Source: Bacteroidota bacterium
GTDB taxonomy: Bacteria; Bacteroidota; Bacteroidia; Sphingobacteriales; Sphingobacteriaceae
DNA length: 33,143 nt
Assembly: GCA_013288685.1 (NCBI GenBank)
Contig: JABDBM010000043.1
Location: 64-33,206 of the forward strand
Direction: 5' to 3'
Shown here: positions 23,236 through 32,970 of the stretch, piece after piece
Layout: each line of letters starts with the position of its first letter
Position numbering within the stretch: the stretch's first letter is position 1
Position numbers and translations under genes: made by a program
The notes under the pieces: generated by a model
The model's database searches: none
What the model was told of the DNA's origin: nothing
Seen by the model: only the letters and a program-made list of their open reading frames with translations

Positions 23236-25014
23236 ATGAAAATGAATAAGAAAAACATTACCCTTATAGCCTTATTCGCGGCGTTGTTGGTGCCGCTCAG
23301 CTGTAAGAAAAATTTTTTAACCACGACCAATACCTTCCAGTCTACGCCCGATGCCACTTTTACCCACTCGCAGGATGTAGTGGCGATGGTAAACGGTATT
23401 TATGACGCTTATCAGTCGAGCGATTTGCTGAAAAAATCTATCTGGTACTATTCTAACTTCATGACGCATGATTTTTTCAACTATGGTGCCGATATTGTTT
23501 GGAACAATTATCAGTTGAATTCCCTTTTTGCCCAACTCCCTGTTTTTTGGCTAAACAGTTATATAGCCGTAGGGAGGGCAAACGCCGCATTGGTTATTAT
23601 TGCTGATGCTAAAGCTAAGGGTGTGGTTACCGCAGCGCTTGCCGACCGTTTAACTGGCGAAGCCTATTTTATGCGCGGTTTAACTTATTATTACCTGGCT
23701 GGCTCTTTTGGCGGTGTGCCCTTAGTATTAAAGACAGGGAGCAATGGTTTAGAACCCAGAAGTAGCCAGGACGATGTATTTAAACAAGTAGTAGCCGATA
23801 TGAAACAGGCTGAAACCTTGTTAGTATCAAAAACAGCGTTGCCTGCTACCGAAATAGGCCGTGCTACAAAAGGTGCAGCGTTTGCTTATGAAGGTGCTGC
23901 ACAAATGTGGCTGAAAAATTATACCGGCGCTTTGGCTGCTTTTAACAATACCGAATTGACAAGCAACTATCATTTATTGCCCAACTTTATGGATGTTCAC
24001 GAATTTGATCACCAAAACAGCGATGAGTCGATTTTTGAAATTCAGTTTGACATCAACGGGTCCCAAAGCTGGGACGGCGGCTGGCAAGATGGGGGCGAAA
24101 TAGCCTGGATTGATGACTTTAGCTGGCCCGAAGAAGTATCCGGTTTTGGTTATGATTATGCAAACCCAGGACTTTGGTACTCATACCAGGCCGGCGACTT
24201 ACGCAAACAAGCTACGATCTTAGGCCCTGGTGATGCAAACTTGAGTCCTGGGATTATTGCTAAAGGCGCTAACGGCGTTGGCGGCGGTATAAAAGGTTAT
24301 CCGAATGTTGTAGGTGGTTATGCAAATTATTTGAAAAACCCTTCCGGAGATATTACCGACAGAGATCGTTATACAGATGGCAATGGCAATATCATTAACA
24401 CCAACGGTACCATAGCACATCCATGGTTTGGTGTATCAGATCAGAAACGTTCGGGATATATGGCTGCCAAAAAATGGAGAGATCCAACACTTACAGGTGC
24501 TACAGGTAACCCAACTAATATTTTTGGTTCGCAAAACCAAATTTTAATGCGTTATGCCGAAGTTTTATTAGACAGAGCAGAATGCAAAATCAGAACTGGC
24601 GATGTTGCCGGCGGATTAGCCGACATTGCGTTAGTTAGAAACCGTGCATGGGGTGGTACCGCACCTGCCGTTGTTCAGGATGGTTTGAACTTCGATGGTA
24701 CACCATCTACGCCGATAACCGATCCGTTACAAATTGTATACAGCGAATACAGGCACGAACTTACAGCTGAGTATTCTGTAATGTACGATTTGCGTAGGGC
24801 TGGTCCGGGTATTGCAGCAGCATTTATTCACCAATGCTATGGTACCGATGCTACTACCGATCCGCAACCGTATCCTTACGGCCCAACTGCCGATGGTAAG
24901 TTGCACGGCGTATGGCGTACGGCACTTCCTGCAAACCGCGATTTATTGCCTATTCCACAATCGGCAATCGGGCTTAATCCAAACTTGGTTCAAAACCCTG
25001 GTTACGGTAATTAA
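23236..25014 (+). CDS. SusD/RagB-type nutrient-binding outer-membrane lipoprotein
   Basis: 592 residues (or 590 from a second ATG at 23242). Lipobox VPLSC places the acylated cysteine at 23. Helical TPR-like SusD fold: FTHSQDVVAMVNGIYDAYQS, then DRLTGEAYFMRGLTYYYLAGSFGGVPLV (about 136-163), then the C-terminal SusD signature EVLLDRAECKIRTGDVAGGLADIALVRNRA and EYRHELTAEYSVMYDLRRAG. Ends with LLPIPQSAIGLNPNLVQNPGYGN, standard for the family. It forms the lid of the SusC barrel. A clear terminator follows, so the operon is probably just these two genes. Confidence 0.96.
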   Translation: MKMNKKNITLIALFAALLVPLSCKKNFLTTTNTFQSTPDATFTHSQDVVAMVNGIYDAYQSSDLLKKSIWYYSNFMTHDFFNYGADIVWNNYQLNSLFAQLPVFWLNSYIAVGRANAALVIIADAKAKGVVTAALADRLTGEAYFMRGLTYYYLAGSFGGVPLVLKTGSNGLEPRSSQDDVFKQVVADMKQAETLLVSKTALPATEIGRATKGAAFAYEGAAQMWLKNYTGALAAFNNTELTSNYHLLPNFMDVHEFDHQNSDESIFEIQFDINGSQSWDGGWQDGGEIAWIDDFSWPEEVSGFGYDYANPGLWYSYQAGDLRKQATILGPGDANLSPGIIAKGANGVGGGIKGYPNVVGGYANYLKNPSGDITDRDRYTDGNGNIINTNGTIAHPWFGVSDQKRSGYMAAKKWRDPTLTGATGNPTNIFGSQNQILMRYAEVLLDRAECKIRTGDVAGGLADIALVRNRAWGGTAPAVVQDGLNFDGTPSTPITDPLQIVYSEYRHELTAEYSVMYDLRRAGPGIAAAFIHQCYGTDATTDPQPYPYGPTADGKLHGVWRTALPANRDLLPIPQSAIGLNPNLVQNPGYGN

Positions 25015-25030
25015 AAAAATATCTTGTTAA

Positions 25031-25062
25031 AAAAAGCTGCCCCGAAAAGGGCAGCTTTTTTT
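25031..25062 (+). terminator. Terminator of the susCD operon
   Basis: Perfect 12-bp stem AAAAAGCTGCCC (25031-25042) and GGGCAGCTTTTT (25049-25060) with loop CGAAAA and continuing T residues. Confidence 0.95.
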
Positions 25063-25120
25063 GTGTGCGTATATTTTTAGTGAGAAATAATGCCCATTTT
25101 TACATGCTAACCAAACTTTT

Positions 25121-26395
25121 ATGATGAAGAAATACTTCCTCTTTACCTTATTATTTTTGCCGCTGTTAACCCTTGCACAATCCAATTATAAAAGTGCTTA
25201 TGCTGTTGATATGAAGGGGGACACCCTGCGTGGTTATATCGATTACAAAGAATGGGGGCATAATCCTAAGACCGTAAGCTTTAAAACAACTAAAACTGAC
25301 AAAGTCCGCGACCTTGGTTTAACCGACATTAAATATTTTGAAATTGATGGGTATGTAAGTTATTGCGCCTACAAAGTTGCCATAAGTTTAAATTCGGTTG
25401 ATATTTCTTCACCGTCAGCGACAGCTGATACCGCTTCAGAAACCGAAACCGTTTTTTTGAAGACCATACAAACAGGAAAAAATTTGACACTTTATGCTTA
25501 TAAAGACGGCCTTAAAGAGCGGTTTTATATAAACGATAGCGGCATGAATGTACCCACCGAATTGCTGTATGGCATATACCAGCAAGCGGGTAATGCCGAT
25601 AAGGTAGTCAGCAAAAACACTTTTCAGCCGCAACTAACGGCAATGGCATTAAAATATAATGCAGGGAGCGATAAACTGCTAAGAGAAATTCAGCAATCGG
25701 CCTACCGGGAAGATGATTTTGCGAAAATTGTGGCTCAGATTAACGGCAATACACAGGCACAAACTGCACTAAAACAAAAACGTAATCCGGCAACACGATT
25801 TTTTATCGGCACTGCTTTGATGTGGACCAGCTTGAGAGATGGGTTTTATTATGGTTCCCCAACCTCTAAGTCAACTTCCCCGAAAATAGCTATCGGAGCC
25901 GATTTAATAACTAATCCGGATGTTGGTCACTTAATTTTCAGGATTGAATTGGCTTATGCGTCAAATAGTTTTGGTTTCAGCAGTATTGAGGACCCTATTT
26001 ATAATATAGCAAACGATCAATCGCAAACAATTGCTGTAACACAACGGGTACTGTTTATAACACCGCAGGTAATATACAATGTTTACAATGCCGCCCGATT
26101 TAAGGTATTTGTGGATGCAGGGTATTCTATAAATATTTTATCGTACCCTAAATATGATATTACAAACATTCAAAACGGGCAGCCCACGTCAACCACTCAC
26201 TCAACGGGCTTTCCCGATTCAAAAGGCGAATATTCTACCTTTCAGTTTAAAACGGGTATGGTACTCAATAAACGACTCGAAATATACTGCGCTTATTTTC
26301 CCGGTGCGCAGGTAACCGATTCATATAAATACAACACCAACGAAAGGTCATTTCAATTAGGGTTCAATTGGTTTTTGGGGCGGGTGGCGAGGTGA
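25121..26395 (+). CDS. Secreted beta-barrel-like hypothetical protein
   Basis: 424 residues with a signal peptide (MMKKYFLFTLLFLPLLTLAQ, cleavage about 20; the ATG at 25124 is an equally good start). The N-terminal domain (about 22-110) opens YKSAYAVDMKGDTLRGYIDYKEW. A helical middle (about 180-225) carries many Gln and Lys residues. The C-terminal half, from NPATRFFIGTALMW to RSFQLGFNWFLG, has alternating strands typical of a small outer-membrane barrel. Similar two-part proteins occur widely in Sphingobacteriaceae without known function. It lies after the susCD terminator, so it is probably transcribed on its own. No partner protein is evident. Confidence 0.75.
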   Translation: MMKKYFLFTLLFLPLLTLAQSNYKSAYAVDMKGDTLRGYIDYKEWGHNPKTVSFKTTKTDKVRDLGLTDIKYFEIDGYVSYCAYKVAISLNSVDISSPSATADTASETETVFLKTIQTGKNLTLYAYKDGLKERFYINDSGMNVPTELLYGIYQQAGNADKVVSKNTFQPQLTAMALKYNAGSDKLLREIQQSAYREDDFAKIVAQINGNTQAQTALKQKRNPATRFFIGTALMWTSLRDGFYYGSPTSKSTSPKIAIGADLITNPDVGHLIFRIELAYASNSFGFSSIEDPIYNIANDQSQTIAVTQRVLFITPQVIYNVYNAARFKVFVDAGYSINILSYPKYDITNIQNGQPTSTTHSTGFPDSKGEYSTFQFKTGMVLNKRLEIYCAYFPGAQVTDSYKYNTNERSFQLGFNWFLGRVAR

Positions 26396-26491
26396 GGGGT
26401 GAGAGATCGGAGGTAAGAGATTAGAGATTAGTCCGAAAGTGGCTGCGGTTAATTTATCTTCGAATTTGGAATCTCTCCAACCACTAATCTC

Positions 26492-27712
26492 CTATTTCCC
26501 TCCCATCATAGCCATTATTTTCTTCGCTTGCTGCGGATAAATAGCTATGCGATGCGTATGTACCAAAATATCAGCCTCGGTGGCTTTGCTGGCATTGGCA
26601 GATATAATAGCTACTGAGGATAAGGCAGGCATGTGGCATTGTATACAATTAGCTTTAATAAGGCTGGCATTCGATGTATTAGCCATTTTGCAATAGTTAT
26701 GGCTGGCGGCACTATGGCAACCCAAACATTTTTGCGTGAACAGTACAGTATTGCCTCGTTGATTTTGATGAGTATCATGACAAGTGGCGCAGTCCATTTT
26801 GCTGTTAATAAAACATTTGCTGCCTTCCAACAGCTGAAACTGGTTGCCGTGCACATCCAGTTTACCGGTATCGGAAGCGCGTACAAAATCGGGTAGTTTG
26901 AAATTCGCGAGGGTATCACCGGGTTTAAAACCGAATGTTGATTTAAGCATTTGGCTTCGGTTACCCGAGTGGCAAACGGCACACATATCCATGCGCCGGA
27001 CTCTCGGCAAGGCGCTGTAAAGAGTTATAAACTTCGCTGTTTTTACGCCGGGGTTGTTTGTTTGAAAGTCGACGTGTTGGGCGGCGGGGCCGTGGCAGCG
27101 TTCACAATCAACACTGTAAACCAGCGTGCTTTTATCAAACTGTTCAGCAACATTTAAACGCATCATTTGGTCGGTACGTGCGCCAATATAGGAAGCATGG
27201 CACTCCAAACATCGTGATGTAATAGCGCGGTTAAAATTAACCGAACCCGGCACAAACCTCGGACTCATCAGCCATTTATCCTGTTGTGTGAAGTAAGATA
27301 CCGGTAGCTGGTTAAGTCCGTTGCCTTTCCAATACAAATAGCTTTCGCCTTTTATCCCGCCTAAAACAATATCGAATCGATGACTTTCGGTTGCTTTCCC
27401 ATTTACGTAAAGGGTTTGGAACATGCCGCTATCGCGTTTATCCATTACTATTTTTTGCGAGGCGTTAACATTAAACGCGTTAAAATTTTGGACGAAACTG
27501 CCATGTACAGTGGTTCCGTTGGCCGGAACAGCAGCTACGTAATGCGCAGTATGCAGATAGGTGCTATAAATATTGCTATGGCATTTGGCGCAGGAGGCCG
27601 AACCGGCGTAAGCGTAGCCCCTCGGATCAGCAGGTGGGGTGCTTGAAAACCTGAAGCATGCAGTTGCGAATAGAATGGATAAAATAACGGATATAACTAC
27701 AACTTTCTTCAT
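26492..27712 (-). CDS. Seven-haem c-type cytochrome lipoprotein
   Basis: 406 residues. Lipobox FATAC (C19) suggests a lipoprotein. Seven CxxCH haem sites begin at 41 (CAKCH), 168 (CLECH), 203 (CERCH), 244 (CAVCH), 308 (CATCH), 329 (CLGCH) and 356 (CIQCH). Many extra histidines (for example HTAHY and VHTHRIA) could be distal ligands. The 127-residue gap between haem 1 and haem 2 holds a beta-rich segment (HRFDIVLGGIKGESYLYWKG), as in the tetrahaem/octahaem-related 'multihaem cytochrome' proteins of Bacteroidota. Likely periplasmic or surface electron transfer. No oxidoreductase is adjacent; the large FG-GAP/UnbV lipoprotein is divergent from it. Confidence 0.9.
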   Translation of the reverse strand: MKKVVVISVILSILFATACFRFSSTPPADPRGYAYAGSASCAKCHSNIYSTYLHTAHYVAAVPANGTTVHGSFVQNFNAFNVNASQKIVMDKRDSGMFQTLYVNGKATESHRFDIVLGGIKGESYLYWKGNGLNQLPVSYFTQQDKWLMSPRFVPGSVNFNRAITSRCLECHASYIGARTDQMMRLNVAEQFDKSTLVYSVDCERCHGPAAQHVDFQTNNPGVKTAKFITLYSALPRVRRMDMCAVCHSGNRSQMLKSTFGFKPGDTLANFKLPDFVRASDTGKLDVHGNQFQLLEGSKCFINSKMDCATCHDTHQNQRGNTVLFTQKCLGCHSAASHNYCKMANTSNASLIKANCIQCHMPALSSVAIISANASKATEADILVHTHRIAIYPQQAKKIMAMMGGK

Positions 27713-27739
27713 GTAAACGTAAGCGGATTATATTTTAAT

Positions 27740-27765
27740 TGGCTTTAGTAAATATAATAAAGCCA
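27740..27765. promoter_or_regulatory. Inverted repeat in the divergent cytochrome/UnbV intergenic region
   Basis: TGGCTTTA (27740-27747) and TAAAGCCA (27758-27765) with a 10-nt spacer, in the about 200-bp gap between two divergent genes. It may be a shared operator. A TAAATTTG (27856-27863) matches the -7 consensus toward the large lipoprotein gene, without a good -33 box. Confidence 0.4.
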
Positions 27766-27916
27766 TTTTATTATTTGCATAAAACGTATGTGCTACTGTC
27801 AATTTGAACAAATTTTGCATAAAAAGTATCAAAACTGCTCTAAAATGGTGATCATTAAATTTGTAAATTGCACAGTTAACAATTATGCTTTCTCTCCAAA
27901 GCCACCGATTATAAAT

Positions 27917-30900
27917 ATGAAATTAAGAATAACCATAGTTTTCGTTCTGGGTACTTTATGTTTTTTTTCGTGTAAAAAACCAACCTTATTTCAACAGATT
28001 CCGTCGTCGCATTCGGGTATTACATTTAACAATCAAATGATTGAGAACGACTCTATCAATCCGCTCGATTTGGTGAATATTTATAATGGGGGAGGGGTTG
28101 GCATAGCCGATTTTAATAACGATGGCTTGCAGGATATTTATTTCAGCGGCAACATGGTATCAAATCGTCTGTACATTAACAAAGGCGATTTTAAATTTGA
28201 AGACGTTACTGATAAGGCCGGTGTTGGCGGCATGGGCCGATGGGGTCGGGGCGTTTCGCTCATTGATATTAATAACGATGGTCTGATGGATATTTACGTT
28301 TGTAACACCATTTACAAAGATTCAACCCGCCGCCGCAATTTACTGTATATTAACCAGGGAGCAGATAAAGAAGGCATACCCCATTTTAAAGAAATGGCAA
28401 AAGAATATGGTTTGGATATTCACGTACAATCAACCATGGCCGCCTTTTTTGATTACGATAACGACGGCAACCTGGATATGTATCTAACTGTTAACGAAGC
28501 GGCCGGCAGTTACTACCCTAACATGTTTGGTCCTGCAGCGGCAAAAAGTCCGCACCCAAGCCTCGGGCGCTTGTACCATAACGAATGGGACCCTATATTA
28601 AAACACCCTGTTTTTCACGACGTTTCGGCAAAAGCTGGCATCAATATACAGGGGCTGGGTCATTCGGCAACTATTGTGGATATCAACCGCGATGGGTGGA
28701 AGGATATCTACGTTTCCGACGATTTTATTACTGAAAACATATTATACGTCAATAACCATGATGGTACTTTTACCAACCGGGCCAAGGAGTATTTTAAGCA
28801 TACATCTCTTAATTCAATGGGGCAGGATGTTGTGGACATTAATAATGATGGCCTTGCTGATGTACTTGAATTGGACATGAATCCCGAGGATAACTACCGC
28901 AAAAAAATGATGATGGGACCAAACAGTTATCAAACCATACAGAAATTTGATTTTTATAACTATCAGTATCAATATGTGCGAAATACGCTGCAACTTAACC
29001 AGGGTCCCAGGGTTTCGCAAAATGACAGTATTGGCAGTCCTGCTTTTAGCGAGATTGGATTTATGGCAGGTGTTGCACAAACCGACTGGAGCTGGACGCC
29101 GGTAATAACCGATTTTAATAATGATGGCTTCAGGGATATTATTGTAACCAATGGTTTCCCCCGGGATGTAACCGACCATGATTTTATCACCTACCGCCAA
29201 AATGCGTTTGCCATTGGCTCCAAAAAAACGGTGTTAGATCAGATACCATCGGTGAAAATCCATAATTACGCATTTCAAAACAATGGCGATCTCACTTTTA
29301 AAGATGAAACAAAGGATTGGGGACTGAATATACCCACGTTTTCGAACGGCGCCGTTTATGCCGACCTGAATAATGATGGTGCGATGGATATGGTGATTAA
29401 TAACATTAATGACGAAGCCCTGATTTATAAAAACACCAGTCGCGAAAAGGATACCGTAAATACCCATTATATACAGATAAAGTTTAATGGCGATAGCCAC
29501 AATGTAAATGGTTTAGGCGCCTGGGCCGATATTTATTACGATCACAGCAAACACCAGGTGGCTGAAAATAATCCGTATAGAGGATATCTTTCAACCAATC
29601 AAAATATTGCACACTTTGGGCTGCGAAAAGTTACGCAGCTCGATTCGGTCGTGATTCGCTGGCCTAATGGAAAGAAACAAGTATTGCAACAAGTGAAAGC
29701 TAACCAGGTGCTTACTGTAAATATCAATGATGCAAAAACACCGTATTCGTGGGAGCAGCCAAAAATTGCGGATCATACATTATTTACAGAGGTAACAAGG
29801 GATAAGAAGATCAACTACACCCATGCCGAGCGGGATTATGTAGATTTTAATGTTCAAAAATTGTTGCCGCATAAACTTTCAGATTATAGCCCGGCGTTAG
29901 CCGCCGGCGATGTGGACGGCAATGGGCTGGATGATATTATTGTGGGTGGTAATTCGCTTAACCCGGCGCAAATGTTGTTACAGCAGGCTAATGGTACATT
30001 TATTCAGCGGAACTTGGGACCGCTGCAAAACAGCTATTCCAACTCTAAAGACGAAGGTATCCTGTTGTTTGATGCCAATGGCGATGGTAAACCTGATGTG
30101 TACATTGCACGCGGCGGTTATGCCAACGCACCAAACGACACAGCGTATCAGGATCAGCTGTATTTAAACGATGGAAAAGGCAATTTTAAAATGGCAGCCA
30201 ATGCACTGCCCTTAAACCATTCCAGCAAATTATGTGTAAGGGCGTTTGACTATAACAAAGATGGCAAGCCGGATTTGTTTATATCGGGAAGAGTTGATCC
30301 ATGGAGTTACCCTAAACCGGTTTCGAGTATTATTTTGCGGAACGACACCAAAAATGGTGTGGTAAAGTTTACAGATGTAACCGATGAGGTTGCACCCGGT
30401 TTAAAAAACATAGGCCTGGTATGCGACGCCCTGTTTACCGATTACGATAACGATGGCTGGCCCGACTTAATTTTGGCCGGCGAATGGATGCCTGTAACCA
30501 TCTTTAAAAACGACCATGGTAAATTTAGGAACGTTACCGCAACATCAGGTTTAGCTGGTAAATTGGGTTGGTGGAACAGTATTGTAGCCGGCGATTTCAG
30601 GCATACAGGCCGGATGGATTATATTGTTGGTAATGTGGGTTTAAATACCTTGTACGCCGCCAGCGAAAAGTATCCGGTTTATATTACCGCTAAAGACTTT
30701 GATAAAAATGGCAGCTACAATGCAATTACCTCTATCTTTCTGCCCGACCAAAACGGCGTAAAACAGGAATTCCCTGCAGTGGGAAGGGAGGATATGCTGA
30801 AAGAGGTTATTAGTGTAAAGAAAAAGTTTACCAATTATAAATCGTACGCAACAGCCACCATGAGCGATATTCTAACACCCGAACAAAGCAAGGGGGCATT

Positions 30901-31486
30901 ACGGTTAAAAACGAACATATCCGAGTCGTGTTACCTGCGGAATGATGGCAACGGGAAATTCACGGTTATACCGTTACCTAAACAGGCCCAGGTGTCGGCA
31001 ATAAACGGGATGGTGGTTGATGATTTTGATGGCGATGGCAATTTGGATGTAATGCTTAACGGCAATGATTTCGGCACAGAAGTAGGCGTTGGGCGTTACG
31101 ATGCCCTAAACGGATTAATGCTAAAAGGTGATGGAAAAGGTGGTTTTACCCCGCAAACCATATTGCAAAGCGGTATTTATATTCCCGGCGACGGCAGGGC
31201 CTTGGTTAAACTCCAGGATAATAAAGGGAATTATATGCTGGCGGCCAGTCAGCACCGCGACAACTTAAAAGTATTTTCCCTGAAGAGAAAGGTAACTAAT
31301 ATTAAGCTGCTACCCAATGATGAAAGCGCTATGGTAATTTATGATAACGGCGTAAAACAAAAGCAGGAATTTTATTACGGTTCATCATTCCTTTCACAAT
31401 CGGCCAGGTTTTTAACAGTGAATAAGGATGTAAAATCGGTGCAGATAACAAATACTAAAGGTGAGACCAGGGTTGTTACGTTGTAG
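27917..31486 (+). CDS. Large FG-GAP/VCBS repeat lipoprotein with ASPIC/UnbV domain
   Basis: 1189 residues from the ATG at 27917, which gives MKLRITIVFVLGTLCFFSCKK with the lipobox cysteine at 19. The frame is open to 27788, but the extension has no signal character. Thirteen aspartate-rich motifs of the DxNxDGxxDI kind are visible: DFNNDGLQDIYF, DINNDGLMDIYV, DYDNDGNLDMYL, and on to DFDGDGNLDVML near the end. One of them (DFRHTGRMDYIV) is degenerate. These are calcium-binding loops of integrin-like propellers; two propellers are likely, separated by an ASPIC/UnbV domain (about 520-600, LGLRKVTQLDSVVIRWPNGKK-like). Such proteins sit on the cell surface and often accompany SusC/SusD. The role is unknown; binding of glycan or protein is inferred. 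Confidence 0.92.
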   Translation: MKLRITIVFVLGTLCFFSCKKPTLFQQIPSSHSGITFNNQMIENDSINPLDLVNIYNGGGVGIADFNNDGLQDIYFSGNMVSNRLYINKGDFKFEDVTDKAGVGGMGRWGRGVSLIDINNDGLMDIYVCNTIYKDSTRRRNLLYINQGADKEGIPHFKEMAKEYGLDIHVQSTMAAFFDYDNDGNLDMYLTVNEAAGSYYPNMFGPAAAKSPHPSLGRLYHNEWDPILKHPVFHDVSAKAGINIQGLGHSATIVDINRDGWKDIYVSDDFITENILYVNNHDGTFTNRAKEYFKHTSLNSMGQDVVDINNDGLADVLELDMNPEDNYRKKMMMGPNSYQTIQKFDFYNYQYQYVRNTLQLNQGPRVSQNDSIGSPAFSEIGFMAGVAQTDWSWTPVITDFNNDGFRDIIVTNGFPRDVTDHDFITYRQNAFAIGSKKTVLDQIPSVKIHNYAFQNNGDLTFKDETKDWGLNIPTFSNGAVYADLNNDGAMDMVINNINDEALIYKNTSREKDTVNTHYIQIKFNGDSHNVNGLGAWADIYYDHSKHQVAENNPYRGYLSTNQNIAHFGLRKVTQLDSVVIRWPNGKKQVLQQVKANQVLTVNINDAKTPYSWEQPKIADHTLFTEVTRDKKINYTHAERDYVDFNVQKLLPHKLSDYSPALAAGDVDGNGLDDIIVGGNSLNPAQMLLQQANGTFIQRNLGPLQNSYSNSKDEGILLFDANGDGKPDVYIARGGYANAPNDTAYQDQLYLNDGKGNFKMAANALPLNHSSKLCVRAFDYNKDGKPDLFISGRVDPWSYPKPVSSIILRNDTKNGVVKFTDVTDEVAPGLKNIGLVCDALFTDYDNDGWPDLILAGEWMPVTIFKNDHGKFRNVTATSGLAGKLGWWNSIVAGDFRHTGRMDYIVGNVGLNTLYAASEKYPVYITAKDFDKNGSYNAITSIFLPDQNGVKQEFPAVGREDMLKEVISVKKKFTNYKSYATATMSDILTPEQSKGALRLKTNISESCYLRNDGNGKFTVIPLPKQAQVSAINGMVVDDFDGDGNLDVMLNGNDFGTEVGVGRYDALNGLMLKGDGKGGFTPQTILQSGIYIPGDGRALVKLQDNKGNYMLAASQHRDNLKVFSLKRKVTNIKLLPNDESAMVIYDNGVKQKQEFYYGSSFLSQSARFLTVNKDVKSVQITNTKGETRVVTL

Positions 31487-31536
31487 AGATTGTTGGTTAG
31501 AAAAATACGAGATTAGTGATAAGAGATAAGAGCCTC

Positions 31537-31567
31537 GCGGGATGCCGGATTTATTCCGGCATTTCGC
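31537..31567. repeat. Palindrome D (possible terminator) after the UnbV gene
   Basis: ATGCCGGATTTATTCCGGCAT (31542-31562) is a perfect 8-bp stem with a 5-nt loop. Pairing extends to about 13 bp with two mismatches at the outer edge. It is followed by TTCGCTTTTC, so it could act as a terminator for the gene ending at 31486. A second short palindrome, ACGGGC-GAA-GCCCGT, lies at 31630-31644. The 31487-31863 gap holds these and nothing else that I can identify. Confidence 0.55.
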
Positions 31568-31863
31568 TTTTCAACAACATAAGTAAAAAATTGAACCTTC
31601 CGGGCCCGAAAAGGCACAATCCATTAACGACGGGCGAAGCCCGTTGCTATAGTAGGTTGATGATCGAAATCTCCCACTCACCCATTGCGCATTTTTTATC
31701 TCATTTTCTCTAAAACAATCCCAAACAATCGATTGCAGCCCTTTTTATCATACTATTTTAACATTTGTGTGATATACATTAACTATAGTGTTACTTTAAA
31801 AAATGGCAAAGGCTTAGTTTTACGGATATATACCAACATACCCTAAAATAAATTTTTCCGGCC

Positions 31864-32754
31864 ATGTATAAAACACTAACGCATAATGTAGTACGCGAAG
31901 TAACGCCCCTAACATCTTCCGACTGTTTTACCATATCGTCCAGAATTATCAATGGATTTGAATGCCCCCTGCATTATCACGAAGAGTATGAACTCACGCT
32001 GATATTAAACGCCAAAGGCGCCAAACGGGTGGTAGGCAACAGCATCGATGTGATCAATAGCGCCGAACTCGTATTTATCGGTCCTAACCTGTATCATTCT
32101 TGGTTTACGCATCAGTGCAATTCCGGTTCTATTCACGAAGTAAGTGTAAAGTTTCATAAAGATTTGTTTAACGAGGCTTTTTTACAACGTAATCAGCTTT
32201 GTTTACTGAAAAATATGTTTAACAATGCGCAGCGTGGCATCTTGTTTTCCAAAGAAACGGTCGTAAATACGGTTGAGCGCTTAATAAATCTGCAAAAGAA
32301 AATGCATTTTGAAGCGGTGCTGGAGTTGTTATCCATCTTGCACATTCTTTCAGTTTCACCCAATATCAGGCTGCTTTCAGACACCGGATTTTCAGACGAA
32401 CGGTTTGCGTACAAAAGCAGGCGGATTGAGAAGGCTTTTGATTATATGTGCAATAATTACGAAAAGCAGGTAACCCTGGCCGAAGTAGCGGCACTCACTA
32501 ATATGCCGGCGGCATCGTTCAGCAGGTTTTTTAAAAAAATGACCGGCAAAACCTTTATCGAAAGCTTAAACGAAATACGGCTTGGCCATGCCTCAAGAAT
32601 GCTGGCAGACACGGATTATAATATTGCAGATATAGCCTACAAAAGCGGTTTTAACAATATATCTAACTTTAACCGTACTTTCAAAAGTAAAAAATCATGC
32701 ATCCCGAAGGATTTCAGAGAAACCTATACTTCGGGCAAGAAGATTTATATCTGA
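31864..32754 (+). CDS. AraC-family transcriptional regulator
   Basis: 296 residues. N-terminal cupin-like sensing domain (about 25-110) with CPLHYHEEYELTLILNAKGAKRVV, GNSIDVINSAELVFIGPNLYHSWF. A helical linker follows. C-terminal AraC DNA-binding domain (about 195-290) has two helix-turn-helix units: VTLAEVAALTNMPAASFSRFF and NIADIAYKSGFNNISNFNRTF. The HEEYEL and H-S-W motifs are as in sugar-responsive members. The ATG at 31864 follows an AT-rich leader. Likely controls a nearby carbohydrate operon; the target is probably outside the window, together with the sensor gene just downstream. Confidence 0.93.
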   Translation: MYKTLTHNVVREVTPLTSSDCFTISSRIINGFECPLHYHEEYELTLILNAKGAKRVVGNSIDVINSAELVFIGPNLYHSWFTHQCNSGSIHEVSVKFHKDLFNEAFLQRNQLCLLKNMFNNAQRGILFSKETVVNTVERLINLQKKMHFEAVLELLSILHILSVSPNIRLLSDTGFSDERFAYKSRRIEKAFDYMCNNYEKQVTLAEVAALTNMPAASFSRFFKKMTGKTFIESLNEIRLGHASRMLADTDYNIADIAYKSGFNNISNFNRTFKSKKSCIPKDFRETYTSGKKIYI

Positions 32755-32970
32755 TTTGAATTTTATACTATTGATTAACACTTAAATCAGTACTTTTACT
32801 GTGTGCATGTGCTGCCAACCCAATATAAGCCTAATAGAACAAAATAATTCGGTTGACTTTGCAGCGGTAATTTATGTGATAGATTTTTACAGTTAATACC
32901 CAAAATACCGGTATTAGTGATGCTTGTTCGAATTTATTACTGTTAAAAGTACATTTATTAAACTTATACT

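Noticed and set aside
19961..25014. Complete polysaccharide-utilisation locus
   Set aside because: SusC and SusD are followed by a terminator and no hydrolase or regulator adjoins them; GH29 and GH43 lie several kb away among unrelated genes.
26633..27157. Open frames opposite the multihaem cytochrome
   Set aside because: The seven CxxCH motifs establish the minus-strand gene; the others are complements of it.
27788..27916. N-terminal extension of the UnbV lipoprotein
   Set aside because: It has no signal character, covers a likely -7 box (27856-27863), and would bury the lipobox found just after the ATG at 27917.
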